This document shows positions 10,501 to 21,862 of a DNA stretch of 64,000 bases, piece after piece. The position numbers and the translations under genes were made by a program. Within the stretch, counting starts at the first letter, position 1, and every line of letters begins with the position of its first letter. The notes below the pieces were generated by a model. That model searched no databases. It had not been told where the DNA came from and saw nothing but the letters and a program-made list of their open reading frames with translations. The DNA comes from Bugulina stolonifera. Its lineage: Eukaryota > Bryozoa > Gymnolaemata > Cheilostomatida > Bugulidae. The DNA is taken from NCBI GenBank assembly GCA_935421135.1, contig OW285196.1, forward strand, positions 8,443,501 to 8,507,500. Direction: 5' to 3'.

Positions 10501-13500
10501 GGTACTACAGAGAGTGGCTCTACTGGTATAGCCTTCAGTTGCAAACAAATACATTGTACACCAACAATTATGTTTTTCCCCAAGTGTTTAATCATCTACT
10601 ATAAAGCATAATTTCCCATTGTGGGAATGGTAATGAAGCATTTTCTCCGACAAACGCAAGTGGGGAGGCTATGGGAACTGAGGCCATAAGCATGCATTTA
10701 AAACGTCATGGTGGCTTCTTCTTCGTTCGTTGTAGAGCATTGGTATAACAATAATAGTATGTCGTATTTGGAGTTATATAAGATTTGCTCTGACATCCTG
10801 ATCTCTAGGTTCTACAAGTACGGCTTCTAAATAGCCGACAGCTGGAATTGCACCAGCCCTAGATTTCTAAGCATGTCCGAGCAACAAGCATGCACACGCA
10901 TCCACACGTGCGCATAGACATGCATACACAGATCTTTTTCCAGTTGCATTTCCGAGGTTCTGCCACCAAACAACTCGTGCATAGCCCATTTGCCTCAACA
11001 TCATATGTTTACAGCACAGCCAGCTGCAGCAGTGTCGCAATCTGTCAAGCAAAAAATGAAAAGAAATATAGCATGCAAAATGTATGTGGAAAGTAATATC
11101 ACCATCACTAGCTTTGGAATTCTGCTTTGGTGTGGAACTCTGCTCTGGTGTGGAACTCTGCTTTGGTGTGGAACTAGTAGCAAACGTGTCAATAACTATC
11201 TCCTCCACATCTCCCAAACTCGCCGTTGCTGATGGCTAAAGAATATAGAACTACTTTTTTTTGCGAAATTAATAGTTTAGAGATTGGTTTACTACTAGGA
11301 TCAAATTCACACAACCGATAGTTCACCCTTAGCTATCATCTTTCAGGCAGTCACATTCAATGTATCTAACATTGATTACATTGTTTGAAGATCAAGCTAA
11401 ATGCTAAAACGAGAATTACTCTAAAATATTCAGTATTTTTTTGCGTAATGCCCATATTAAACAGATGATTGATTATTATAACTATCTCAGTAATTTTAAA
11501 TACTCGAATATTCATATTCTTTTGCTTGGTGTCAAAAACTATAGAGACAGCTTCTACAAAGAAATATTGTCGATTGATGCCAGCAACAAGACTTCATGCA
11601 AAACGTAGCAGTTAACATGGTCTTAAACTAGAACAGCATTTACTCACGGTACCAAGTTGCTAGTAGCATAACCAAACATGGCTAAACCTGAATTAGTGGG
11701 TAAACCTAAACAGCTAATAACAGCATTGAAAATAGTTGGCAGCTAATCGAGCATAATGCTCATTATAAAACATCTCCAAATAAGATGAAAGGAAAATCTT
11801 ACTTCAAAATTCTCATTTCTTACTCTTTTAGCAGGTGTTAGAGAAACCGTACGAGCTTCCCTTTTAGTCGCAATTGGTCTTGGTGGATTTGGAATATTTG
11901 GAAAGAGAGTGGGAGTAGCATTCCAATTCAGACGTTTCTTCTCGTCATTGGTAAAATGACTCTCCTCAAAATGCTCCGAGCACAAAACCTAAATGTATAA
12001 TTCATAATAACATATAGGTTTAGAGAAGGTCCATATGAAGACAACTAGATAAAGAAGGTAATGGAAACAAGAAAGGTGAAAGAAGAAGATGCTGAAGACA
12101 GGGTGAAGTAGAGATATTTGATCGGCAATGCAGATCTCACCTCATGGGATTGAAGTTGAATAAGAGAATTGAAATGTCATCATAAGGCATTTTGACCATC
12201 TTTGCTGCAAGCTTCCACAACATTTAAGAACATGTTAACAGTAGCCTACTTACATCTGTATTATACAATGTGCTCCAATCTCTACTCATCAGGTGCTGCG
12301 AGCGGCTATTTAGTATCCAGCGCTGACACCTATAGCAAAAAACAACCAACATAGGGCTATTATTTAATCAGTTTAATATGTAATATAATTTACTACATAG
12401 TTTAATTTGTCAGTCATTGCACACAAAACAGTTATATTAACATAAAATCAATAATGACTGAAAAGCTCAGAAATGATTGATGGATGAGGATTTGTGCATT
12501 GCCAGCTTTCAATAATATTAGACTATTTACCAATAGGAATATTATATTTGTAGGCCTATATAAATAATTTAATAAGAATTTAAATACAATATTAATATAC
12601 ATGTACTTAGGGCGCTATTAAATTATTTTATTTTTATTTTATCAATAAAGTTATAAGCAATAAGAATATTAATTACAACATGGTGAGGTGTTTAATCGAT
12701 GATTATTCATTAAATTAATTAATAATAGATAAGTACATAACATTAACAATAGTCTTCGGCATTCGAGCGCGACGGACGTGTTTTGAACCACTCTCCGAGT
12801 TACTATATTATTGCATCATAAATTATTATTATATATATGTACTGTATTAGATTTACATTAACATCAATAGCTACTAACATTGTTATTATTATTATAAATT
12901 CAATTCATTGGATCTATCGGCTACTAACACTAAATATTCTTTCAATATATATATTATATATATAGGCGGCTTTTCAAACTAGATTAACTCCGACTCAGGT
13001 GTGCTCATCTAGTCAATCTTGAAGTTTATCATCGTCGACTTTCTCCTCTGTTTCACTTGAGTCGTTTTGCTTTGGAAGTTCCCTCTCTTTTAACTAATAT
13101 AAATACTTATCAACTTTTGCTGCAAATCATTTTTGTGATATTCATATTAATTGTGGCAGAGCTTCTCTTTTGATATTTTTGCACAACTTGCCTCATTAGA
13201 CTATTTTATACAACTGATAGAATGGCTGCATGTGGTGGTTGTAAGAAACTTATTCAAGGTGATTCAATCCAGTGCAACTTCTGGTCGCTGTGGTTTGACA
13301 CCAAATGTTCTGGTGCAGACAAAGCAACAATAAAATTTTTAAACAGTGCCGAAGGCTCTAAATCGTCAGTTCACTGGTATTGCAATTCTTGTGAGGCCAG
13401 CTCTAAAAAACTGTTTAATTTGATGGCCAACCTAGATAAAAGAGTCTCGACAGTAGAGACAAAAATTGATAATCTGACAGAGTCTCTCTCTAAAATATCA

Positions 13501-16500
13501 GACAAGGTTGACGGGTTGCCGCAAGGTAGCAATTCTACCTCTGATATTGTATCAACGGTATTAAGCGAGGTAAAAGAGCAAGAAAAGAGGGCCAGGAATA
13601 TTGTGTTTTCTGGAAAGGCTTCTGAAGCCAAAATCACTAAATTCTTGCAGCATGCTGGGGTTCGAGAGGCCGATAAAGTATCTGCTATAGGCAAAGATAA
13701 AAATGTTTTCATTGTAACACTTGAAAGTGAAGTTGCTAAATGGAAAGCTGTTGGAAAGGCTAGAATGTTATGTACATCTATTGATGACTTTAATGGAATG
13801 TATGTTAACCCTGATTTAACTAAGTCGGAGCGTGACATGCAATTTAAATTGAGACAAGAGCTTAGGGCACGTCGTGCCAATGGTGAAAATGTTATTATCA
13901 AAAGAGGAAAGATTGTAAGAAAGGATTTGGACTAGCATGCAAATGATAGTACCACAAATAGAGAAAATACAAAAAAATATAAGAAAGAAGTCCATCTTGA
14001 TGTTTTATATACCAACATACGTTCTTTGCGAAACAAGTATGTCAATTTAGAATGGGAGGCAATGGTCAACAACAACATTAAAATGATTTGTATTACTGAA
14101 ACAATGTTGGACGATACAGTATCTAGTGGAGAAATAAAGATTACTAATTTTTCAGTTTATCGTCAGGATAGAAACATTAACGGTGGTGGAGTCGCAATAT
14201 ATTTGCACAACAGCATTGAAGCGACCAGGGTATTGTTAGATTCAGCAGCTGAGGCGGTGTGTCTCAAAATCTCCACTGATAAAGGTAGAGACAAGATCAT
14301 GATTCTGTGTGTGTACAGACCTCCAAATAGCAGTGACAATCTTTTGATTCCTAATTTGTTTAAGGAGGTTGTAATGTTGTCTTCACAAGAAAACTGTTCA
14401 TTGCTAATATGTGGTGATTTTAATTTTCCACATATAAATTGGCATCTGGCTTCACATTCAGGATCAAAAGCTTTATATGACCCATTTTTATCCTCGTTGT
14501 ATGATCTTGGACTAATTCAACACATATTTCAGCCAACTCATACTCATGGAAATATATTAGACCTTGTATTTAGCAATGAGATGATAGTACATGATATAAC
14601 CGTGCATACTCCTGTAATAAGTGATCACTCAATAATAATAATATCTCTAAATTTATGTGCAGAGCTAACCAAGGATTTGAGTAGTCGAATAATATATAAT
14701 TATGACCAAGTGGACATCAAACGGGCAAAGGAAACTTTTGGTCCATGGGAGGAAGCGATAAGGCAAGCCATTGAGAAGAAGGAACACATAGACTCTATTT
14801 ATGATATGTTTATTCAATCGATACAAGATTTAAAGAACAAGTGTATAAAAACCAAAACTATTACTACAATTCCTAATAGTCCAGAATGGATGACAAAAAG
14901 ACTCAAAAGTTCTATTAGCCATCAGCGCACACTTTATAATAAAATGAAAAGATTTCCATCAGACTATAACATCAAACAATATAAGATGTGTAGAAAAAAG
15001 AACAAGATTTTAGTAAAATATGCTAAAAAAAGCTTCATGAACCGAATGTTATACAAACCTCTCATGGAAGGTAATTCAAAATCATTTTATAAGTATCTTC
15101 GAGCATGCAGAAGTAATGACTCCAATATTATTCCACACTTGAAATATACTAACCAAATTTTCAAAACACCAGAATCTAAAGCCAACTGTTTCAATGAATA
15201 TTTTGAGTCTGTGTTCACAGTGGATGATGCGTCTGTTTGTCAAACTCTTGGTACTTCATATGACAATACAATTGTCAGTCAAGAGATTACTGTGACTGCC
15301 AAAGGAGTTTTAAAGTTATTAAGCGACATTGATACCAACAAAGCAGGTGGACCTGATAACATCTCAGGTGTTGTGTTGAAAGTTTTTGCTCCTGTCATCA
15401 ACATTTCTCTTAAAGATATATTTTCATATTCACTTTCATCAGGAGTACTTCCTTCAGTTTGGAGGCTGGCCAGAGTTAAGCCAGTCCATAAAAAGGGAAG
15501 TAAACAGCTACCTAAAAACTATCGCCCAGTCTCTTTGACTTGTATAACATGCAAGCTTCTTGAGCACATTATTTCCTCCCATTTACACCGTGTTTTACAA
15601 GAAGTAGACTTTTTTGCTGATGGTCAACATGGTTTTCGTCCACACAGATCCTGTGATACACAACTCGTCCATACTCTTGGACATGTTTCCCATTTGTATG
15701 ATTTAGGTAACACCATAAACTTACTTATTTTAGATTTTTCGAAAGCATTTGATACAGTAAATCATAGGAAGCTGATTTTCAAATTAACACATATTGGTAT
15801 CAACAGTACTATTGTCAGCTGGATTTCAAAATTTTTGAATGATCGAAGACAATATGTCATGGTAGAAGGTCAAAACTCCAGCTGTCGACCTGTAACATCA
15901 GGAGTTCCTCAGGGTTCAGTTTTAGGGCCACTTCTCTTTTTAATTTTTATCAATGATCTGCCTTTACAATTAAAGTCTCCATGTAGGTTATTTGCAGATG
16001 ATGTGATCATTTATAATACCGTTAAAAATGCATCAATCTTGCAACAAGATCTAAATAAGCTAGAAATGTGGTCGGAGAAGTGGCAATTGAGTTTTAATGT
16101 CTCAAAGTGTAGTTTTTTACAAATTGGACGGAAAGGACGAAGTGATAAACAAGACTATTTTTTACACCACCAAATTTTAAAACAAGTTGAATTTCACATG
16201 TATCTCGGAGTCTGTCTGCAGTCAAATTTAAAATGGGATCGCCATATTAACAAAATTACCCACACTGCAACACTAAGGCTAGCTCAACTGCGCAGAATTT
16301 TAAAGTATGCAAATATGCCAACACGCAGAGTAGCATATTTAACATTAGTAAGACCTTTGCTAGAGTTTGCAAGCCAAGTGTGGGACCCTCATCAAAAAAC
16401 TCTAATTAAACAAATTGAAAAGGTACAAAATAAAGGTCTAAGATTTATTTATAAAATTAGAGGGCAAGTTAGTTTTAAACAGCTGAGGGAAAAGGTAGGC

Positions 16501-19500
16501 ATAAAGTCTTTACAAGAACGGAGGAAGGAGGCAAGATTGTCACTTTTTTCAAGGTGCCTGGCTGAAGGTATTGAGCCAACTTTTAATTATAATTTAGATA
16601 AGATACACAAAACAAGACAGGCCGTTAATACATATACACCACACATCAGAACAAATATCTTTTATTCCTCATTTTGGCCCAGAACCCTGAGAGAGCTACG
16701 GTCTGAATGAATGACTGAGACTAATAATAACACATATATCACAAAACATAAAAAAAAATACATATATATATAAATATCATATAACAAAGAAAAAGATTAC
16801 AAAAATAGCACTTTTAACATAAAATTGAAAAAAAAAAAAAACAATCGAGTTCTCACGACTTTACGCACTTTTAAGTGCGGTCTCTGTGAGAAAATGCAAA
16901 TTAAAAAAAAAAAAAAAAAAATAATCTATAATGTATGCTACTACACGTATAGAGACAGAGAAAAATTTTTTCTATGAATATCAAATCATTATCATTTAAA
17001 ATAAGATACTAAACTAAAACTTACTAAGCTAAAGACCTCATCAGATTCATTTACAATTACTTAATACATGTTTTATGTTACATGCAACAACAACAAAAAC
17101 AATAAAACCGCTTTTTAATACTCAAAATAATAACAGAATGGCAATAATAATATCGTTTTACCAATATAACTGAAATATTTATATTATACATGTATTTATA
17201 TTAATATTTATTAATATCAAATTTGAAATTATCATTTTACGATTACTAATTACCTTTCTTTTTCTTTAGGGAATCGAAAGAAATGGAACCCCATACTCTG
17301 GTAATTGCTGCATAGTGGGTCAGAACATATTTTGCTAGCTTTAACTTTCTTCTTCTGGCTTGCCATTATGATATTGAAGAGCTGTAAGATTACACGTTTA
17401 GCATCTCAGACATATTTACAGGAAATGAAACCTCAGCACAAAAACGGCGGAACACAACTCCGCAATTGCAACGCGAAATTGCCTAGCCTTGACATCCTAT
17501 CACTCCTACTATCCTTGCCTATGCTGTATTCAAAGTTCATAGGTCATTCAACATAGGATGACAGAATTTTGATTAATGGGTTCATCATCGATTACTGTAA
17601 TACCCCTATTTTTGCAACAAAGTTTTGAGTTTTTGTTGTGGGCATAACTTCAAGTTACAAAATTAATATATGTATTATTTTAGTTTCAACTGTGAAAATG
17701 CATTTTACTGGATTGACAACTCCAACATTTGAGCAAACTCGCCTGATTTTTAGCTTTCTGTTGATATACAGCACTTGTTCAGTTCTCAAACGCTTTAAAC
17801 TAGAGGTGAACAGGTCATTTATTTTATCGCTGTGATGGAAATGGGTAATATACGGTCCATAGGCTACATAAAATATAGTGCTGCTAGTAGTGCCTTAAAA
17901 TGTAAAATATTTCCATCCGTAAATAACTAACCTACAACTATATGCTAGTTATTTGTGAATGTAAATATTTTGATGTCGCATCCCTTCTCAAACATTACAT
18001 GATATTGGTATTATTGTGAACATTTCAGATTGGGGCTATAAGAGAAAAATACGATGAACTTGAGACACAGCTCTTAGATCTCAGACAGAGGTCAAGGGCA
18101 GAGGTTACTGAGTTCATAGAGAAGGATGTAGAAGTAAGACTGGATAGTTTGAGTGCAGAGATACAGAGACTAGACGCTTATGTTCGTGATAGTCATGAGG
18201 TGATTTTATATAACAATCGGGGTGTTTACAGTCTCACATTCTATTACGGGTCTGAAGAATGTTGTCTCTTCAATCTTACCAAGTGTCCACTAGTAGTATA
18301 ATACTTCTGGATAGTGGTTTTTGACCAAATCTACTGACCAGCATGAATTGTACTGATTTTGTTCATCCTGGTTTCCCTTTCACTACCCTACTTACCAAAC
18401 CTCCCATACTAGATCTGTAATCATGGGGATATATAATATGTGCTTTGGTTGAGGTACTAGTGTTACATGACATGACTAAATGAAACTTCAAACTATCTCT
18501 TTGTGCTAACTTAAAGTATCTCCTATTACTTTGTAGGTGGATTTGATTGACAAATTCTCTCACTTTGAGAAACTAATGAAGCAACATATAGATGTTAGAA
18601 ATCCTTCTTTAGTCATTCAAGATCTGTCTTCCCTTGAACTAAAGAGTGAGTATGATATTATTATGGATTAAGGGAATATACCCGTAGATAATAAGATTGG
18701 ATAAGAATCACAAGGCAGCATGCTAATGTAATTACCATGGGGTATACCTGAAAACCTAGAAAACGGGCACATAACGTAAAACAGTTATTCGCACCACAAA
18801 AAGAAATCAAATATCGAAATATTGCAGACTATTATATAATCGATACTGGAAGGCCCATACTAAGTGGTTCTCACTGTAAAATAGCTGCCTGACCACACAA
18901 TATAGTGGTAATTCATGGAAGCCATCTCCACCGGAATTCCAAGCTGTACCCAACAGTTAGCTGTTGAAGAGTTGGAGGCTTCAAGAACCACTGTCGGTAA
19001 CATTTTAGTTTTGGAAGATTTAGCCTGAAATAATATCCAATGTGTGTGGTCAATCTGAATACTTAATGACCGAGCTAATTTCATTCAGTGTGATGTTCCT
19101 TTGCTGGTAGGTACAGAAATGTAACATAATACTAAAATTATTCTTTATATTACCAAAGAATGGAGAGGGTAAGTCCAAACATGTTTCTGTTCTCAAATTC
19201 CTTGCTAAGACCTAACATTCTCATTACATACATATTCTTTTCAGGTGAGTGTAGAGATATTGAACTGAAGCTTGTCCAGTCAAAGGACTCTGCTGTATTG
19301 AGTGGATCAGAAGTACCTCAGTCAGCAACAATGGTCAATGCTCCACCAACTCACATTACAGTTGCACTAATGAGAAAAGCTGTGCTATCATATGGTAGTA
19401 GTGATATCCATGTTATGAATGGTACAACATACGCTTTGTCATATAGAAGTAAAATGAGTAGTATAGGAGTAGATGGAACGGTTACTCATCTTCCTGATAT

Positions 19501-20418
19501 CAAAACTGCAATGACTATAAATGGAGTAACTGGCTGCAATGGAGAAGCGTTTTTACTCAATCATGGTAATCCATGGGAAATAGTTGTTGTAGATACTCGA
19601 GGTAACTTCCTCCGTAAGTGGAATCATGATGATAACAGTACAAATACAAATCAACTGACTGCAGTGGGTGGTACAATTGTTGTACCAAATTTCTCCAGGC
19701 AGCAGCTGACTGTTTACTCAGTAACAGGTGAAATCATCAGAAACATACCCTGTCGTTGTATTGGTGGTGGTACAGCTAAAATTTGTTCATGTGGCACTGG
19801 CTCTGTGATTATAACTGTCCATGGTCAAACCAGTGTATCTAGGGTCAACATTATCAGTGGACAAGTTGTCTGGACCACTACCATAGCTAACCCCAGGCAT
19901 GTCGCCTGTTGGAGAAATTCTTATGTCCTTGTAGTGGATGCTGACCAAGAGATCTCAGTTCTTGATGCAGAAACTGGTAAGACATGACAGTGCTTACTTT
20001 TTAGTATAAGATAATTATAGTACTTATTGGCAGCTTTGGACTTCTTCCTGTACCCATGGTGCTCTAAACTTTCCTTAGGGCTAGTCATTCACGGTTCATA
20101 CTTGTAATAATATGTGTATGTACATGTTACTGATGTACATTACATGTCTAGTGTGTCAACTTGGATTCACCTCATGATTCATTGACCAGTAGCGATGTTT
20201 CTCATGTGTTGTAATATAACCCAGTATGTACACCAACTATAGTATGTGTGTGTTATGATTTATGACTGTGTATATGTCAGTTACATTGTGTTTTAGGTAA
20301 ATTCATAAAGAGGCTCCCTGTTCAGTTGCAGGGCTATGATGGTGGTGGTGTGTCGGTGGAAGAGGACAGGCTAGCAGCAGTTGTTAATGGAGGTATACGC
20401 TTGTATAAAATTGAGTAG
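7502..20418 (+). CDS. TRIM-like copy 1, coiled coil plus C-terminal beta-propeller
   Basis: Five phase-compatible exons: 7502-7698, 18029-18199, 18537-18645, 19245-19976 and 20297-20418 (stop TAG). They encode about 442 residues. The first three (same lengths as in copy 2: 197, 171 and 109 nt) are an acidic/basic heptad-rich coiled coil. The fourth carries repeated beta-strand blocks with glycine-aspartate turns (SSIGVDGTVTHLP, EIVVVDTRGNFLRKW, LTVYSVTGEIIR, EISVLDAETG), as in NHL/6-bladed propellers at TRIM C-termini. The B-box exons expected upstream are not found. The RING exon ends in a phase that cannot join exon 7502 in frame, so this is either a separately initiated transcript or a damaged gene. 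The first intron is swollen to 10.3 kb by transposons. The propeller frame itself is clean. Confidence 0.65.
8706..8962 (-). repeat. MITE-like TTCGAA-rich element, reversed copy
   Basis: It starts gaatttgcgactgttcgaaa, contains ccagatttcaattcattttt in the middle and ends tttttcaaaatgtcccttta. This is the reverse of the copies at 5657 and 28960. It lies in TRIM copy 1's large intron. Confidence 0.6.
10313..17366 (-). CDS. THAP-domain protein of the P-like transposon (five exons)
   Basis: Minus-strand exons 17366-17254, 12329-12254, 11988-11803, 11235-11103 and 10413-10313 join with agreeing phases into 202 residues ending at TAA. Residues about 14-92 are a complete THAP C2CH zinc finger: C14-x4-C19, C66-x2-H69, the invariant proline after FFRF, W42, F70 after CSEH, and NATPTLFP matching the AVPTIF box. 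THAP fingers bind DNA and in P elements recognise transposon DNA. A linker with three STPKQS/STPEQS repeats and a basic C-terminus (RKRALKAKMRKK) follow. No RNase-H-like transposase domain is present, so the product would be a DNA-binding truncation that could compete with transposase. The last exon is the least certain, as the stop might instead lie in an intron. Intron 1 contains a 4-kb LINE. Confidence 0.7.
13222..13935 (+). CDS. LINE ORF1 protein with degenerate PHD finger
   Basis: 237 residues. The N-terminus has PHD-like spacing (CGGCKK, IQCNFW, WFDTKC, WYCNSC), but two expected ligands are replaced: a tryptophan stands where the second cysteine of the central pair belongs, and an aspartate where the histidine belongs. 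A coiled coil spans about 65-125 (repeated L/I/V heptads), followed by an ORF1-type domain starting RNIVFSG and a basic tail. It ends in TAG directly followed, in the same frame, by ORF2. It differs from the ORF1 at 394-1458 in length and sequence, so the two LINEs are separate families. Confidence 0.75.
   Translation: MAACGGCKKLIQGDSIQCNFWSLWFDTKCSGADKATIKFLNSAEGSKSSVHWYCNSCEASSKKLFNLMANLDKRVSTVETKIDNLTESLSKISDKVDGLPQGSNSTSDIVSTVLSEVKEQEKRARNIVFSGKASEAKITKFLQHAGVREADKVSAIGKDKNVFIVTLESEVAKWKAVGKARMLCTSIDDFNGMYVNPDLTKSERDMQFKLRQELRARRANGENVIIKRGKIVRKDLD
13936..16710 (+). CDS. LINE ORF2: endonuclease and reverse transcriptase
   Basis: Open from the codon after the ORF1 stop to TGA at 16708-16710, about 924 codons in all. 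The endonuclease covers about residues 20-240: ICITETMLDD, a GGGVAIY strand, CGDFNFPHINW and the SDHS catalytic histidine motif. The reverse transcriptase covers about residues 470-760: KPVHKKGS, PKNYRPVSLT, HGFRPHRSC, LDFSKAFDTVNH, SGVPQGSVLGPLLF and the active site FADD. The C-terminal region ends in FWPRTLREL, typical of CR1/Jockey elements. There is no methionine between the ORF1 stop and the endonuclease core; the first in-frame Met is 38 codons in, inside the core. I therefore start the feature at 13936 and suspect readthrough or reinitiation at a non-ATG codon. All catalytic residues are present. Confidence 0.85.
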   Translation, partial: HANDSTTNRENTKKYKKEVHLDVLYTNIRSLRNKYVNLEWEAMVNNNIKMICITETMLDDTVSSGEIKITNFSVYRQDRNINGGGVAIYLHNSIEATRVLLDSAAEAVCLKISTDKGRDKIMILCVYRPPNSSDNLLIPNLFKEVVMLSSQENCSLLICGDFNFPHINWHLASHSGSKALYDPFLSSLYDLGLIQHIFQPTHTHGNILDLVFSNEMIVHDITVHTPVISDHSIIIISLNLCAELTKDLSSRIIYNYDQVDIKRAKETFGPWEEAIRQAIEKKEHIDSIYDMFIQSIQDLKNKCIKTKTITTIPNSPEWMTKRLKSSISHQRTLYNKMKRFPSDYNIKQYKMCRKKNKILVKYAKKSFMNRMLYKPLMEGNSKSFYKYLRACRSNDSNIIPHLKYTNQIFKTPESKANCFNEYFESVFTVDDASVCQTLGTSYDNTIVSQEITVTAKGVLKLLSDIDTNKAGGPDNISGVVLKVFAPVINISLKDIFSYSLSSGVLPSVWRLARVKPVHKKGSKQLPKNYRPVSLTCITCKLLEHIISSHLHRVLQEVDFFADGQHGFRPHRSCDTQLVHTLGHVSHLYDLGNTINLLILDFSKAFDTVNHRKLIFKLTHIGINSTIVSWISKFLNDRRQYVMVEGQNSSCRPVTSGVPQGSVLGPLLFLIFINDLPLQLKSPCRLFADDVIIYNTVKNASILQQDLNKLEMWSEKWQLSFNVSKCSFLQIGRKGRSDKQDYFLHHQILKQVEFHMYLGVCLQSNLKWDRHINKITHTATLRLAQLRRILKYANMPTRRVAYLTLVRPLLEFASQVWDPHQKTLIKQIEKVQNKGLRFIYKIRGQVSFKQLREKVGIKSLQERRKEARLSLFSRCLAEGIEPTFNYNLDKIHKTRQAVNTYTPHIRTNIFYSSFWPRTLRELRSE

Positions 20419-20915
20419 TGACAAAGACATTTTATGATATTTCCTTTCAGTAGTTTACACTAGTTTGCACTAACACCAGCGTGTATGCCTGTAGGTTAGT
20501 TTTATATAAATATATTACTTACATTATATAATATACATGTATATACATATATAAATAGGCCTATATATATAATATGTGTGTTATCTTGGGTTTTTCAGGT
20601 CAATAAATTAATTTGTTACAAATTATGATGGCTGTTTTTGTAATTTCAGGTCAATAAAATTCTTGATCCACTTGTTCTGTTGGTTTTTAGCCAGTAAATT
20701 GTATGCAGCTTGATTATTATATTATATTGATTTTAAATATTTAATATTCAACACCTGCATATTATGTCTTTGAATTTTTTCACAGTAATAATTATGTTAT
20801 ATAGTATGTTTTATTTCATAATTGAAATCCATGGATGTAATATGTATAGAAGTAGGTCAATATATATTAAACCTTTGTACAAGCATGCACATTGTACTAC
20901 AGCCTGCAGTCGGAG

Positions 20916-21043
20916 CCATGGCATTCATAGGCTATTGACCAAAACTGGAAGTTGTCCTCTCTCCATTTCCCTTCAAATCTTTGAAAAGAGAAGTTGAGAG
21001 AGGACAACTTCTAATTATGATCAATGGCTCATGAATGTCATGG
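20916..21043. repeat. 128-bp near-palindromic hairpin (foldback/MITE-like)
   Basis: The outer arms ccatggcattcat / atgaatgtcatgg and inner arms gaagttgtcctctctc / gagagaggacaacttc pair as inverted repeats around a loop of about 32 bp. The inner 16-bp arm is perfect. It may be a small foldback transposon or a transcribed hairpin. Confidence 0.7.
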
Positions 21044-21862
21044 TCTGTACACAGTTAGCATAACAATGGTACTGTTGGAAATGGTGGAAAATGCCACATA
21101 ATATTGTGGTGAAGTGGACATTTCATCACTAACATTGTATATATTTGTATAAATTGTATCTCATTGCATGGATATACAATGTAACAGTGCCCTCCTAATT
21201 GTAAACCTTTTTGTATTATATGAATTGGCAATCTTTTACATGTACAATGTATGTTTTCTACTCTGCTTGACCTAGGAGGCCAGATCGATGTTATGTCTTA
21301 GTTTTTCTTCTAGATAACTACCCGATGCAAATATTGTATTGTCTGTAAGACTCACTGCTGACCATTCTTACCAAGTGTCTGCAGATTTTGTCAGGCCACC
21401 TCTTGGTTTTTGAGCCTCCCTACTAATTTTCCAACTGTCCTGATTTTTAATGTATGGTGAAAATTTTAGCAAACTTCATAAAACACAAGATACAACCTAA
21501 AATAAGTCATTTACATTAAAGAAAATATCTTACAAGCCACTAAATAACACTAAAATTGACAATTTGATACTTTTCAGTGATATGTTTTCTCCAAATAATG
21601 TACACTCAAGCTATGTCCAGGGATTCTGATGCTTTTCCAGGGATTTTGAGCCACAAAGTCCAGGTTTTTTGCTTATGGTCATCCTTTTAGTTTATAAGTA
21701 ACAATATTTTTGTATGCAGATCAGTTTGTCCTCTGGAGCTCAATAAAGTCACATCTATATTATTCTACATAAAGAACTGCGTTATCTTTAAACTAGTAGC
21801 CCTAAATGTATAGTTACACTGTGCACTGTAAATAAGATTATCCTTCTCAGCTGTGTATATTT

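Larger units (their letters stand above)
12960..16920 (+). mobile_element. Apparently full-length LINE (CR1/Jockey-like) nested in the P-like element
   Basis: A 5' UTR (from about 12960), ORF1 (13222-13935), ORF2 (to 16710) and an A-rich 3' UTR ending in an oligo-A run at about 16904-16920. Both reading frames are free of frameshifts and all reverse-transcriptase motifs are intact, so the insertion is probably recent. It sits in intron 1 of the THAP gene, on the opposite strand to that gene. I could not identify a target-site duplication, so the ends are approximate. Confidence 0.8.
9848..17517 (-). mobile_element. P-superfamily DNA transposon carrying a THAP gene, split by a LINE
   Basis: Terminal inverted repeats begin CAAGGATAGTAGGAGT at 9848 and end as the complement at 17517. 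Similarity between the ends continues for about 100 bp. The ends are flanked by the 7-bp direct repeat cctatgc (9841-9847 and 17518-17524). CA...TG termini, a 7-8 bp duplication and an N-terminal THAP domain are the hallmarks of the P superfamily. The element lies inside intron 1 of the coiled-coil/propeller transcript of TRIM copy 1. Its minus-strand gene has five exons encoding only a THAP protein; there is no room for a catalytic transposase core. Without the inserted LINE it would be about 3.7 kb. Confidence 0.75.

Noticed and set aside
10867..11217. 116-codon minus-strand frame as a separate gene
   Set aside because: Its first part is exon 4 of the THAP gene; the rest reads through a splice donor into an intron.
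13371..13901. 176-codon minus-strand frame
   Set aside because: Shadow of LINE ORF1 on the other strand.
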